From NCBI GenBank assembly GCA_038141705.1, contig JAYQIQ010000004.1, positions 1,240,001-1,304,000 on the forward strand: 64,000 nt of DNA, in the 5' to 3' direction. Below, in pieces: positions 49,116 through 58,802 of this stretch; position 1 is the first letter of the stretch, and each line of letters opens with the position of its first letter. The notes beneath the pieces were generated by a model. The model had not been told where the DNA came from and did not search any database. It worked only from the letters and a program-made list of their open reading frames with translations. The translations under genes and the position numbers were made by a program. Source of the stretch: Eutrophomonas brisbanensis. GTDB lineage: Bacteria > Pseudomonadota > Gammaproteobacteria > Burkholderiales > Eutrophovitaceae.

Positions 49116-51081
49116 ACTCGATACAAATTGTCGCGACCGCGTACGGTTTCAGACGAATTTTGTTTCCAAGATCTTTTATTTGTTTTTGGAACTGTAAGGG
49201 GTTTTGTGTGGCGCGGATGAAACTGCTTTCATCAAGAATATTTCCCCGAAGGCTACGCTTAGCATTTTGGATCGTGACGCTTTGCGGTTCACTCGTTAGA
49301 TTACCGACCCAGAGTGTGATTCCGCCATTTTTGTCTTGAAGCGCAAAAGAGAAAACAGATTTCTCGTTTGAGTTTTCAATATCAACTATTCGTTTTCCAG
49401 TGGAGTTCATCAACGCCGTTGCAACGTGATAGGCAGGGTATACCGACGGACCTTTTAACGCGTTGAAATATGGTTGCATACCTTCAAACTTTCGGTGGAT
49501 AACCCCTAATGGACCAGTTGTCGAACCAATAGTCACCACCTCCACATTCGTTTTAGCGAGTGTGCCGATGTATCCGAGTAACCACGAGGCGCCAAACAAT
49601 CCACGCGTCCTCGGGTCTGCTTTCACCAGACAAATTCGCTCGTTCTTAGGATTTGGTGTGAAAGTGGCGCCATGCGGATTATCACGACACCCAATTGCGC
49701 TCGGGCCAACACGGTGCGGTGATTTTCCTAAAAATGTTTTTCCGGTCTTAATCTGGAAGGGCAATGCTTCTAAGGTTTCCATCACGGATCGGTCATCTGC
49801 AGCATGTACAATCGGGCATGTAGCATTCATCGCAAAATCAAGATGTCCTTTTGGTGGTCTCTTGCGGTTAAGTTCGGTGAAGAAAGAGAACATGCCGCCC
49901 CCGAGCTTAATGTTTGGAAATGCTGCGCGCGTAGCTCGGTATAGAGCAGGTAGAGGTGGCGCTGGAGGCCTCTTGCCTCCCGGTAGGACAGATTTGAGAT
50001 CTCCAACTGGGCAAACTGCGACCGCATCTAGTGATAAACCAGCGCGCTTCACTAAGCGTGCTACTCCAAGCAGTTCACCTTTGAAACCTTTAATACTTTT
50101 TACTACGATTTCCAGAACAATCTTGGCATTTGTCGCATCCGCTATCGTTTTATAGCCAATCAATTCTTTTAAACCGTGTTTTTTCCGTGGGTCAAAGTGG
50201 CATTGCAGAATCTTTGGGTTTGCATTGGATACAAGATTAAGGTTTTTTATCGAAGTGGAAATTTCCTCTGCGGGCACTCCAAATCCGACTGGAATCATCT
50301 TTTTACCCGTAGCTTTTTTCAGTTTTATCGTAATGTCTTTTTTCTGCGAGTTGCTACTCTTGCCTTTAGCTTTACCAGAGAGGGTGACAGTAATCGCCTG
50401 TTCGACGGGCTTCCCAGCGGGAAGTGTGTAAGGCCACGGAAGAGCAAGTGGGCGAACATACGTTTTAAATGACGCGTCGGTCCAGTTCCTGTGGTCTTCG
50501 GTCTCGTAAGTGTCACCCTCAAAGTTAACCGTTGCCACCAAACCAGGTAAAACCTCGTGAGTGAGTGACCGGATCTTTAAGAATGGCTGAATTGGGTTCA
50601 CTTCCGCAGGAAACTTGGACCATTCACTTTTTCCTGATACATGTTTTGCGAGAGCGGGGCGACCTGCTACCCCGGTAAGTGGATGTAAAACAACGAATCC
50701 AGTTCGAGCTGTTAGGAATTTAGTTTTTGGTAATGCGACTCCGGTAAATCGGAGGTTTCCGTCTGCGGTGCCGTCAATCGTTGCATCATAAGAAATCTCT
50801 TGCCCAGGCCTACTGCATACCGCTTTAAAACGGATCGAGAACCCATCCCGTCTCTCATCAATCTTGAGATTTTTGATGTTCGGAATATAGGTCCCCCAGT
50901 TCTCATCCCTGACTAAAAAACCAATTGCCCGCAGCACTTCCACACCATGAATTTTTAAATAGCGAAGTTGACCATTATCAAATTCAACTTCAAGTGGTCC
51001 AGTTTTAAGGATCCGGCCGACCACGTCCCGTTGAGTAGTCCCACACAACATTACGTCTTTTGATATGTTTGCTGACTTCAT
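49114..51081 (-). CDS. D-apionate lactonase-like protein (ApnL-type), TIM-barrel
   Basis: Large protein of 655 residues without signal peptide. The N-terminal beta-rich part (residues 1-250) holds LEVEFDNGQLRYLKIHGVEVLRAIGFLVRDENWGTY and RPLALPWPYTLPAG; a TIM-barrel-like part follows (VPVGFGVPAEE..., LAVCPVGDL near 370), then a C-terminal beta domain ending GNKIRLKPYAVATICIE. From memory this arrangement matches the D-apionate lactonase family described in D-apiose catabolism. A Lys-rich stretch (residues 245-275) separates the first two parts. Last gene of the sugar ABC operon. The family is a moderately confident call; the exact lactone is unknown. Confidence 0.6.
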   Translation of the reverse strand: MKSANISKDVMLCGTTQRDVVGRILKTGPLEVEFDNGQLRYLKIHGVEVLRAIGFLVRDENWGTYIPNIKNLKIDERRDGFSIRFKAVCSRPGQEISYDATIDGTADGNLRFTGVALPKTKFLTARTGFVVLHPLTGVAGRPALAKHVSGKSEWSKFPAEVNPIQPFLKIRSLTHEVLPGLVATVNFEGDTYETEDHRNWTDASFKTYVRPLALPWPYTLPAGKPVEQAITVTLSGKAKGKSSNSQKKDITIKLKKATGKKMIPVGFGVPAEEISTSIKNLNLVSNANPKILQCHFDPRKKHGLKELIGYKTIADATNAKIVLEIVVKSIKGFKGELLGVARLVKRAGLSLDAVAVCPVGDLKSVLPGGKRPPAPPLPALYRATRAAFPNIKLGGGMFSFFTELNRKRPPKGHLDFAMNATCPIVHAADDRSVMETLEALPFQIKTGKTFLGKSPHRVGPSAIGCRDNPHGATFTPNPKNERICLVKADPRTRGLFGASWLLGYIGTLAKTNVEVVTIGSTTGPLGVIHRKFEGMQPYFNALKGPSVYPAYHVATALMNSTGKRIVDIENSNEKSVFSFALQDKNGGITLWVGNLTSEPQSVTIQNAKRSLRGNILDESSFIRATQNPLQFQKQIKDLGNKIRLKPYAVATICIE

Positions 51082-51127
51082 GATTTGCTCCTCTCCGTGC
51101 AGCTAGTTTTTATTTTAATTGCCCAGA

Positions 51128-52216
51128 TTAAATTGTCATTTCGGTTATCGGGTCGATATAGATAACTCTACTCATGTCTACGCTGAGTTCAATCGTCGTG
51201 TTATGTCCTAACAGATCTTGTGGCCTTAACTCAGCCACAGCAGAGTTCTGACCGAGCCTGAACGTGACATAGGATCTGGACCCAGTGGGTTGAACGAGTT
51301 CTATGTTTACTGAAAGTTTTGAATGCTGCTGATGATTGGCAATGTCTGCTCGGCTAAAGTGCTCAGGCCTGATCCCAACAATGATTTGCTTGTTCGCATA
51401 CGAAGTTAATTTATTTTTTATTTGCTCAGGGATATCTAGCGAGTGGTTCGAGTTATTAATCGTGACTTTATTCTCAGTAACTATGCCATCAATAAAGTTC
51501 ATTGACGGCGAACCCAGAAATCCTGCTACATATTTGGTTGCAGGACGTTCGTACAAGTCAAGCGGACTTCCTTGCTGTTCAATTTTTCCATCTCGCAGTA
51601 GAACAATGCGGTCCGCCATTGTCATTGCTTCGATTTGATCATGCGTCACGTAGATCATGGTTTTTCCAAGCTCTCGGTGCAGACGTTTAATTTCACCCCG
51701 CATCTCGTCTCTCAATTGCGCATCTAGATTCGATAGTGGCTCATCGAATAAATAAATTCTCGCTTGCCGAACGATCGCCCTGCCGATTGCGACCCTTTGT
51801 AGTTGCCCTCCCGAGAGTTGCCTCGGGTAGCGCTCAAGTAAATGATCGATCGATAGCATGCGAGACGCCTCAGCTACTTTTGCTTCAATTTCTGCGTTTG
51901 GTGTTTTGCGCGCCCTAAGTCCAAAAGCAATATTGTCAAACACTGTCATATAAGGGTACAGCGCATAATTCTGGAAAACCATCGCTATATCACGATCCTT
52001 CGGCGCAATGTCGTTTACGACTTCGCCATCAATTTCTATCGAGCCCTCATCAATGTCTTCAAGCCCCGCGATGGTTCTCAGTAACGTGCTCTTGCCGCAA
52101 CCAGATTGACCAACAAGAACCGTAAACTCGCCCTTTGGGATTTCCAAGTCAACGCCTTTTACCGCGTGCATCGACCCATAATATTTGTGAAGAGAATTTA
52201 TTCTTAGATCTGCCAT
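51128..52216 (-). CDS. Carbohydrate ABC transporter ATPase (MalK/UgpC-like)
   Basis: Cytosolic ATPase, 362 residues. Walker [11 protein letters not shown]-loop [13 protein letters not shown], signature LSGGQLQR, Walker [14 protein letters not shown] and switch [11 protein letters not shown] are intact, followed by a C-terminal regulatory TOBE/MalK-type domain (IVGIRPEHF). It lies 40 bases after the second permease and 46 before the ApnL-like gene, all on the minus strand. Confidence 0.92.
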   Translation of the reverse strand: MADLRINSLHKYYGSMHAVKGVDLEIPKGEFTVLVGQSGCGKSTLLRTIAGLEDIDEGSIEIDGEVVNDIAPKDRDIAMVFQNYALYPYMTVFDNIAFGLRARKTPNAEIEAKVAEASRMLSIDHLLERYPRQLSGGQLQRVAIGRAIVRQARIYLFDEPLSNLDAQLRDEMRGEIKRLHRELGKTMIYVTHDQIEAMTMADRIVLLRDGKIEQQGSPLDLYERPATKYVAGFLGSPSMNFIDGIVTENKVTINNSNHSLDIPEQIKNKLTSYANKQIIVGIRPEHFSRADIANHQQHSKLSVNIELVQPTGSRSYVTFRLGQNSAVAELRPQDLLGHNTTIELSVDMSRVIYIDPITEMTI

Positions 52217-52256
52217 ACGTGTTCGCCTACATTCCCAGAAATGATTAAGGTTCGGT

Positions 52257-53087
52257 TTATCCCTTCACTGCCCCAAGAGAAATTCCTCGCACCAGATACT
52301 TTTGCATGAACGCAACAATAAAAAATATCGGTAACGTGCCGAGTACGGACATTGCCGATATTTTCCCCCAAAAATTAGATTGACCGCCAAAGTAATGCGT
52401 GACCTGAACGGTGTACGTCGCTACATCTGTTCGCGTTAGGACGAGTGCGAAAATGAAATCGTTCCATGCGAACACGAAGGTGAAGATTGCGGTCGCAAAA
52501 AGCCCTGCTCGGCACATCGGAAAGATCACCTTCCAGACAACTTGCCATCGCGTGTAACCATCTACTAACGCTGCTTGTTCAAGGGAAATGGGAATGTCCA
52601 TAATGTACCCACGCATCATCCAAATGACGTAAGGTAGATTAAATGCCGTGTAAAGTAAGATCAATCCGAAATAAGTATCGACCATTCCAAACCAAACATA
52701 GAGAAGAAACACAGGGAATACGATTGCGATGGGCGGAATCATTCGCTGAGATATGATCCAGTTTGCCAAATGTTCTCCACCCGTTTTAAATCGCGCCAGA
52801 CTATAGGCACAAATTGTCCCAAGAATCATTGCAAAAATAGTGCTGACTCCAGCGACAATCAAACTATTTCCAACCGTCGCTGCATCACCATCTTCGAAAA
52901 GAACACGATAGTTGCTTAGCTGTAGGGTCTCCGGCCACCATACTGGGGGGTAAGCATAAATTTCGTTGGCGGTCTTGAAAGAAATCATAAAGAGCCAATA
53001 AATCGGAAATAAGAATAGGATCGTTAAGGCAATTACCGCGAAGAAACGAAATGCGAGTTTGATTTTTTTTCGATGGCTCGTTTTCAT
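52257..53087 (-). CDS. Sugar ABC transporter permease (MalG-like)
   Basis: Inner-membrane permease of the carbohydrate CUT1 family, 276 residues, six helices. The EAA loop reads [27 protein letters not shown]. The ending [10 protein letters not shown] is typical of MalG-type subunits. Its ATG overlaps the end of the MalF-like gene by 4 bases. Confidence 0.92.
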   Translation of the reverse strand: MKTSHRKKIKLAFRFFAVIALTILFLFPIYWLFMISFKTANEIYAYPPVWWPETLQLSNYRVLFEDGDAATVGNSLIVAGVSTIFAMILGTICAYSLARFKTGGEHLANWIISQRMIPPIAIVFPVFLLYVWFGMVDTYFGLILLYTAFNLPYVIWMMRGYIMDIPISLEQAALVDGYTRWQVVWKVIFPMCRAGLFATAIFTFVFAWNDFIFALVLTRTDVATYTVQVTHYFGGQSNFWGKISAMSVLGTLPIFFIVAFMQKYLVRGISLGAVKG

Positions 53088-53980
53088 CTTGCGATCTCTA
53101 CTTTCTTAAGCGCGGTGATAACTAACACTGATAGTAATACGATGATCAGGAGGGCGACCGCTCCGGTATAGCTGGTCTCGAATTGTTGAAAACCTTTCAC
53201 GTATGTGAATATGGATATTGTCTCTGTCATCGTTCCGGGCCCTCCTCTCGTGAGCGCCCAAACAATATCGAATAGTCGGAAGAGATCTAACCCACGGATG
53301 AGAATCGCCACTGCCATAACTGGCCAAATCGCCGGCAGCACAATTTTAAAAAACGTTGTCCAGTAACCGGCGCCATCGATTGACGCCGCTTCTAACTGAG
53401 ATTTATCAACCGCTGATAGTGCAGCAAGCAGCAGTAGAAACATAAAGGGTGTCCATTGCCAAATTTCTGCGGCCAATATTGACGGATAGACGAGATCGGG
53501 GTTAATTGTCCAGAGAAGTGTCACCTCCTCACCAGTAAACCAACCCAAGATTTGATTGATGGGGCCAAAGCGGGTATCGAGTAGTAACGACCAGGTTGCC
53601 CCTGAAACGACCGGAGCTACCACCACCGGAAGAACTAATAACGCAACGAAAATCTGCCGGCCTGGTAACTTATCGATGAACAGTTGTGCCATCAGTAGGC
53701 CAAGTAGCAGTTCAATCGGTAGCGCGATGCACGTGAAGATAATCGTGTGCAGAAGTGCTTCCCAAAGTCGGGTATCAGTCCCAAGGGCGATATAGTTTTG
53801 CAGCCCATGGAAGCTCGTATCATTTTCCATCATAGTGATACCTTGGAAACTCACCAAGAGGGTGTAAATGAGTGGGAAAATTCCGATTAATAGAAGGATA
53901 AAAATTGAGGGCGCAATCAGTTGATACTTAAATCCACGATCGCCCAATATCAGCTGGGATAGAGGTCGTTTGTTTTTCAT
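53084..53980 (-). CDS. Sugar ABC transporter permease (MalF/UgpA-like)
   Basis: Partner permease, 298 residues, six helices. The EAA loop is LEAASIDGAGYWTTFFKIVLPAIWPVM and TRGGPGTMTETISIFTYVKGF is a MalF-family stretch. It follows the binding-protein gene after about 130 bases containing a strong hairpin. Confidence 0.92.
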   Translation of the reverse strand: MKNKRPLSQLILGDRGFKYQLIAPSIFILLLIGIFPLIYTLLVSFQGITMMENDTSFHGLQNYIALGTDTRLWEALLHTIIFTCIALPIELLLGLLMAQLFIDKLPGRQIFVALLVLPVVVAPVVSGATWSLLLDTRFGPINQILGWFTGEEVTLLWTINPDLVYPSILAAEIWQWTPFMFLLLLAALSAVDKSQLEAASIDGAGYWTTFFKIVLPAIWPVMAVAILIRGLDLFRLFDIVWALTRGGPGTMTETISIFTYVKGFQQFETSYTGAVALLIIVLLSVLVITALKKVEIAR

Positions 53981-54043
53981 ACGGCTATCTCACTTGAATC
54001 CCAATGTGTTGCTAAAAGTTGTGAAGCTCTGGTTTTCGATTCT

Positions 54044-54080
54044 AAAAAAAACTTAGGGGCCCTACCAGAGGACCCCTAAG
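54044..54080 (-). terminator. Terminator/attenuator between binding protein and permeases
   Basis: Read on the minus strand, CTTAGGGG (54080-54073) pairs with CCCCTAAG (54059-54052) with a 13-base loop, followed by an eight-base U tract (A run 54044-54051). It probably lowers permease expression relative to the binding protein, as in malE-malF. Confidence 0.78.
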
Positions 54081-54108
54081 GTCATAAGTGAAACTAATTT
54101 ACGAAAAA

Positions 54109-55616
54109 TTAGTTTGGATAAGCGCCAGATTTCGCTGCCCAGCTCTCGTAAACAGCTTTCTGTTTATCAGTGCCAACGCTTGCGGTGATCTTATCCCACT
54201 CAGCTGCTACATCATCAAGGATTTTCTGAGGATTATCCCCTGCCCAGAGTCGGCTAATACCCTGACGAAGAGCCTCTTCGTACTTGTCTGTCTGGATGAG
54301 AGACAAATCGAGTAAACCGGTTTGCGCAGCATCCCCTAAAGCAGCTAAGTAATCTTTCGCATCAGGCCAAAGTGCTTTATAGCCCTCGTTCTCAAAGTGA
54401 GAATTTCTGAAAGGATCTCTCAGAGCGTAAGGAAGTTGTACACGTTGGTTACTGATCTCTTCACTATTTAGCCATTGGATAAATAGATATGCGGCTTCCT
54501 TGTTTTTTGATCCGGAAGCAACTGATAGAGCAAATCCGGCCGCTAGCTCAGGATGTCCCCCAGGTGGAAGTGCATAACCGATTTTTCCAGCGATCTGAGT
54601 TTTTGGAACCCAATTCAAAGCCTCTTCATTCTCAAGGTATCCAGCTGCAAATCTTCCGTAAGGTGGCCAAGAGATGGTCATCGCAGATTTTCCTTGAACA
54701 AACTCAGCCAAGTTCTCCACGAAACCAAATTTCTCTACACCTTTGGCCATAAATTTGTTTTCTGTCAGCCAATCGTTGAAGACTTTCACGCCAGCCGCGC
54801 TATTTACAGTCGCTTTCATGTCTCCATCAAAGAACTTTCCGCCTTCATTTCTGAAGCGTTCCTGGAACATGAAGTTTCCATATCCTGGCTCACGGAACAT
54901 GGAGGCTCCAAACGTTCCCTCGTTCTTAAGCGCACCAGTTAAGAATTGCCCGACTGAGATGAAGTCCTCCCAGGTCGTTGGACCACTAAATCTTTTCCGG
55001 TTTTGCTCTTGTAAGCATCTTGGAGATCTTGACGAGCAAAAATATCTTTGCGGTAGTACATCAAGAACACATCGCCGTCATCTGGGAACCCGTAAATTTT
55101 TCCATTTACGGTCATCTGATTGTCACGATAGGTAGCTGCGATGTTCTGTAGCTCACCGCGGTAACCGTACTTGTCGACGAGGCCATCGAGCTCTTCCAAG
55201 GCGCCCATCTGAACGAGGTCAGGCATCCATGCAGGAATTACGTTAAGTGCATCGTAGGCACCGGAGCCTGCGCGATAATCTTGTGCGATTTTCGTAAACA
55301 TTTCGGAAGTTGGTACTTCTACGACTTCAACCTTACATCCGGTAGCCTCAGTCCATTTTGGACCGGAGAACTTGATCGGGTCGAGTGACTGAAGTCCAGC
55401 CTCCCAAACGATCGTGATTGTCTTGCCATCAGCGCACAATGGTTTCGCTGCCTCTACTGCAACCTCAGCTGAACTCTTGCCCGACGTGTCGTACGATCCG
55501 CTATCCCCTTGGTCGTCGCCTTTTCCGCAACCGGAGAGGCCCACCACAAGAGCTCCCGCTGCGACTAATGCTACGGCTGTTTTGGTATCCCAGCCACTTA
55601 ATGTAGTTCCTGCCAT
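54109..55616 (-). CDS. Sugar ABC transporter substrate-binding lipoprotein, frameshifted
   Basis: Periplasmic solute-binding protein of the CUT1 family. ATG 55616-55614 follows GGAGGAGATT; an upstream frame to 55721 is ignored. A signal of about 29 residues ends in a lipobox (VVGLSGC), so the protein is lipid-anchored. The frame breaks at a T4 run (54993-54996 on plus; A on the coding strand): five A give TGKRFSGPTTWEDFIS, the usual link between lobes. YGFPDDGDVFLMYYRKDIF and GHPELAAGFALSV are typical. About 502 residues corrected, slightly long for the family. Confidence 0.88.
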
Positions 55617-55642
55617 AATCTCCTCCTTGATTTGGTACGCTA

Positions 55643-55666
55643 TTCCCACGGGAACAAGGGCGTTCC
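55643..55666. promoter_or_regulatory. Overlapping inverted repeats upstream of sugar ABC operon (candidate operator)
   Basis: TTCCC (55643-55647) faces GGGAA (55650-55654), and GGAAC (55651-55655) faces GTTCC (55662-55666) across six bases. Both lie 27-50 bases upstream of the lipoprotein start, between divergent genes, where a repressor or activator of the importer would bind. The regulator is not in the window. Confidence 0.35.
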
Positions 55667-55790
55667 AATTTTTTCTGTAGTATTCCCGCCTTTTTGGTTT
55701 TGAACATATTGGGCGAGTCAACTAAGCATTCTGTTCTTCAGGGCAAAAAAGTCAAGACCTTTGGACTTATTTGAAGGGTGAAATTATCTT

Positions 55791-56582
55791 ATGAAGAAAC
55801 TTAATCTAAGAGCTGCGGCGAAACTGCTGGTAGACCAGCGATCAGGACTCAACCCGATCAAAAAATTGCCCGGTGCTATGCAACCAAGAAATGAAGTTGA
55901 GGGATATTCACTTCAACGTGGGGTTGGTGAATTATTGAGTTTTTATTTGGGGCCGCTTGCAGGTTACAAGATAGGGTGCACTACCCCAGTCATGCAAAAA
56001 TTTCTTGAGATCCCGAATCCCTGTGCTGGCGAAGTATTTCGTTCTACTGTGGTCAAAAACGTGGCGGTAGTTCCGCGAACGGGATTCGTGAAGGTGGGGA
56101 TCGAGTGTGAGATCGCTGTTGTTCTGACGTGTGATCTATCTGATCCGGATTTAGTTGGTGATGCAGAATGGCTCTCTCGAGCAGTTGGTGGGGTCATGGC
56201 GTCCATGGAGATAGTGGATGACCGATACGAAGATTACCGAACGATCGGAGTGCCAACGCTTATTGCAGATAATTTTTTTGACTGTGGGTGTGTGCTTGGG
56301 GCGCCATTGCAAAAGTGGAGGAACCTAGATCTCAGAAGCTTACGAGGCACTACAAAAATTAATGGGAGGTTAGAGGGAGAGGGTCAAGGGGATCTCATCA
56401 TGGGCGACCCATTAAATGCACTCACTTGGCTTGCCAAATCGCTCTTATCGCGTGGGCAATATATTAGAAAAGGACAGTTCGTTACCCTCGGAAGTGTTGT
56501 GGAGACGAAGTGGCTAAATGCTGGTGATGTTGCCGAGGTGGAAATCGAGAGATTGGGTTCCGTAGGGTTGAGGGTTGTGTAA
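55791..56582 (+). CDS. 2-keto-4-pentenoate hydratase / fumarylacetoacetate hydrolase-like protein
   Basis: MhpD-like enzyme, 263 residues, acting on a 2-keto acid. The metal-site region GIECEIAVVL (Glu pair) and GVMASMEIVDDRYEDYRTIGVPTLIADN match the hydratase family. It is divergent from the sugar importer and could process a 2-keto-3-deoxy acid formed downstream of the lactonase, which is inference. RBS AAGGGTG is 10 bases before the ATG. Confidence 0.82.
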   Translation: MKKLNLRAAAKLLVDQRSGLNPIKKLPGAMQPRNEVEGYSLQRGVGELLSFYLGPLAGYKIGCTTPVMQKFLEIPNPCAGEVFRSTVVKNVAVVPRTGFVKVGIECEIAVVLTCDLSDPDLVGDAEWLSRAVGGVMASMEIVDDRYEDYRTIGVPTLIADNFFDCGCVLGAPLQKWRNLDLRSLRGTTKINGRLEGEGQGDLIMGDPLNALTWLAKSLLSRGQYIRKGQFVTLGSVVETKWLNAGDVAEVEIERLGSVGLRVV

Positions 56583-56611
56583 AAAAATGGCTGAGCTACA
56601 CGCTCAGCCAT
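56581..56611 (-). terminator. Terminator of the minus-strand cyclase gene
   Basis: A perfect 10-bp stem, ATGGCTGAGC (56587-56596) with GCTCAGCCAT (56602-56611), 5-base loop. On the minus strand it is followed by seven U (A run 56581-56587). It lies between convergent genes, right after the hydratase stop. Confidence 0.88.
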
Positions 56612-56641
56612 CCATCCATTTGTAAAACTTAATTTTAATTC

Positions 56642-57769
56642 TTAGTAAATCACAATCGGGTTTCCTGGCGATCCTGTTCCACCAATGATTCTTAGTGGAG
56701 ACCAGATGAACGCGCCCTCATACACTTTGGCATCTACGAGAGACTTTGTATCTACGTTCTCAAGATTCCAAATTCCAAGCTGAACCTGTAGCTCGGTATG
56801 ACAAGGTACAGCCCAGCCTTCAACCTCGTTTCCTGGCTGAGCGTCATTAGCTGAAGTATCTCCCATGGTTAGAGCGATATTCCTCTCACCCATGTACTTA
56901 CAAGCGCTGTAACCAAATCCAGGCTCACCCTGCGCAAACTTTGCACGAGCTGCAGCTCTCTCGTCTGAAGACATAGACTTGTAACGATCATTGCTCCAGG
57001 TGTTACCTTGTCCGGTGTGAACTGCCACGCAGTCGCCAGACTGGATTGCGCCTAAGCCTTGCATTTTTAGGATTCCCTCAATGTCATCGGCTGTAACGAT
57101 TCCGCCAACATCAGCAGATGTTTTTGGAATAGGTAGCATTTCCTCGCTAGCAGAAATTTGCCCGATCTTCTTTTTGTAGGCTACTGCATCAAGTACAACG
57201 AGGCGGCAAACGAATCCCAGTTCGCCAATATGTTCGACGCCAGCGTCACCCATACCGACTACTCGTCCTCCAGCCCCACGCTCGTATCCGTTCTCAGGAT
57301 TCATAGGGTTGAAGCCGTTGTACATGTATAGACCCTTCGACGTATTTACACCAATGTGTCCAGGCCCATCGAACTGAGTTTGAATTTGTCCGATCTCGGT
57401 CGTTACGAGCTCGTCATGGTATATCAGCGCGTTTGCTCCGAATGGTCCGCCAGTAGGAGTTCCAGGAATGGTCATGTTCCAACCTCTTGGTCCGAACGCC
57501 GGTGCCTCTCTGTGGTAGTACTTACCAACACTGATAGCCTTAAACTGCTTGATAGTTGCCAAAGCGCGCTTAATGTTGGCAGAGTTTTTCATGTGATTGG
57601 CGCTACCTGCCTTATCACCTGCGCCCCAATACTTTGATGGTGCCCACTTGTTATTTATTGGATCATCATTTATCGGACCAGACAGCGGATCCGTCGCTCC
57701 TCCAAAAGCAGATACTGCGCCGAAGCCTAATGCTACTGCAGCGGCGACTGCTCCAAACTTCTTAAACAT
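56642..57769 (-). CDS. Exported cyclase-family (kynurenine formamidase-like) hydrolase
   Basis: Putative metal-dependent hydrolase of the cyclase superfamily, 375 residues, with a signal peptide (MFKKFGAVAAAVALGFGAVSA). ATG 57769 follows GGAGGAG. The metal motif of the family (HxGTHxDxPxH) appears as IQTQFDGPGHIG: the Asp and last His are kept while the first His of TH is Gln, a known sub-type. The rest (GVEHIGELGFVCRLVVLDA, GDCVAVHTGQGN) fits the fold. The substrate is unknown; periplasmic location means it acts before uptake. Confidence 0.78.
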   Translation of the reverse strand: MFKKFGAVAAAVALGFGAVSAFGGATDPLSGPINDDPINNKWAPSKYWGAGDKAGSANHMKNSANIKRALATIKQFKAISVGKYYHREAPAFGPRGWNMTIPGTPTGGPFGANALIYHDELVTTEIGQIQTQFDGPGHIGVNTSKGLYMYNGFNPMNPENGYERGAGGRVVGMGDAGVEHIGELGFVCRLVVLDAVAYKKKIGQISASEEMLPIPKTSADVGGIVTADDIEGILKMQGLGAIQSGDCVAVHTGQGNTWSNDRYKSMSSDERAAARAKFAQGEPGFGYSACKYMGERNIALTMGDTSANDAQPGNEVEGWAVPCHTELQVQLGIWNLENVDTKSLVDAKVYEGAFIWSPLRIIGGTGSPGNPIVIY

Positions 57770-57877
57770 AATCTCCTCCTCCAAAACATGTTGATGGTTC
57801 GATCTGCTTTATTCGTACGATTGTTGTTTTTGCAGATTGGTATAAAGTCTCATATGTAAGGATGGTAAGCAATAGGC

Positions 57878-58771
57878 GTGAGCGAGTTTCAGAGAGCGGG
57901 GTGGGCATTGATTTCGACAGAGCAGTTGTCAAAATACAAGGAAGACGGGTTTGTTGTCGTTAAGTCAGTCGTTGATGAGTTAATGCTGCGACGCATAAAT
58001 CATGTCGTGGATAATCTAATAGCTCAAAGCGCGGACATCAAAGAGCATAATGAAATATATGATTTAGAGCCAAACCATACACCGGAACAGCCCCACGTGC
58101 GGCGCATCAAGACTCCGCATAAGTGGGACTCGATTTTTTGGGACCTGGTTAATTCCGAGCGTATGACAGAGTGTCTTCGCAATCTGTTGGGACCTAACGT
58201 CCGGTTACATGGATCGAAACTCAACATGAAATTACCAGGCGACGGTGCCGCCGTAGAGTGGCATCAGGATTGGGCTTTTTACCCTCACACCAACGACGAT
58301 GTACTTGCGGTTGGTGTGATGCTAGATGACATCACTGATGATAACGGCCCAATGCTCGCGATATCTGGTAGCCACAACCAGCCAAAGGTTTGGGATCATC
58401 ATCAGGACGGATTTTTCTGTGGAGCGATAAATCCTGAAAATGCGTCAGATGTGAATTTTGATAGTGCGGTTAGATGTACTGGTCAAGCGGGTGATTGCTC
58501 TTTTCATCATGTGCGATTGATACATGGTTCTGAAAGTAATACGTCTCTCAAACCGCGTCGTCTGTTGTTGTATGAATGCTCGGCTGCGGATGCGTGGCCG
58601 CTGTTGAGGTTTTCTTCGCTCGAAGAGTTCGATAGCAGGATGATCTGTGGCGCATCTACGATTGAGCCACGGTCCGAGGATGTGCCAATTCGCATGCCGC
58701 TACCCCCAGCGGTGCGGCAGGGTTCGATATACGAAAATCAGATCGAACTTCGTAATAGATACTTCACCTGA
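57878..58771 (+). CDS. Phytanoyl-CoA dioxygenase family protein
   Basis: Fe(II)/2-oxoglutarate oxygenase, 297 residues. The iron triad is His129 and Asp131 (EWHQDWAFYP) and His216 (HHVRLIHGSE); an Arg at 227/228 would bind 2-oxoglutarate. It starts at GTG 57878. A second PhyH gene follows after 31 bases. Natural substrates of bacterial members range from ectoine to lipids and phosphonates; none can be assigned here. Confidence 0.85.
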   Translation: MSEFQRAGWALISTEQLSKYKEDGFVVVKSVVDELMLRRINHVVDNLIAQSADIKEHNEIYDLEPNHTPEQPHVRRIKTPHKWDSIFWDLVNSERMTECLRNLLGPNVRLHGSKLNMKLPGDGAAVEWHQDWAFYPHTNDDVLAVGVMLDDITDDNGPMLAISGSHNQPKVWDHHQDGFFCGAINPENASDVNFDSAVRCTGQAGDCSFHHVRLIHGSESNTSLKPRRLLLYECSAADAWPLLRFSSLEEFDSRMICGASTIEPRSEDVPIRMPLPPAVRQGSIYENQIELRNRYFT

Positions 58772-58802
58772 TAGTTAAATTATTTCTTACATCTCTCAGC
58801 AA

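Noticed and set aside
49463..50155. Plus-strand open frame of 230 residues opposite the ApnL-like gene
   Set aside because: It overlaps the real gene throughout, has no family similarity I can see, and reflects codon bias of the other strand.
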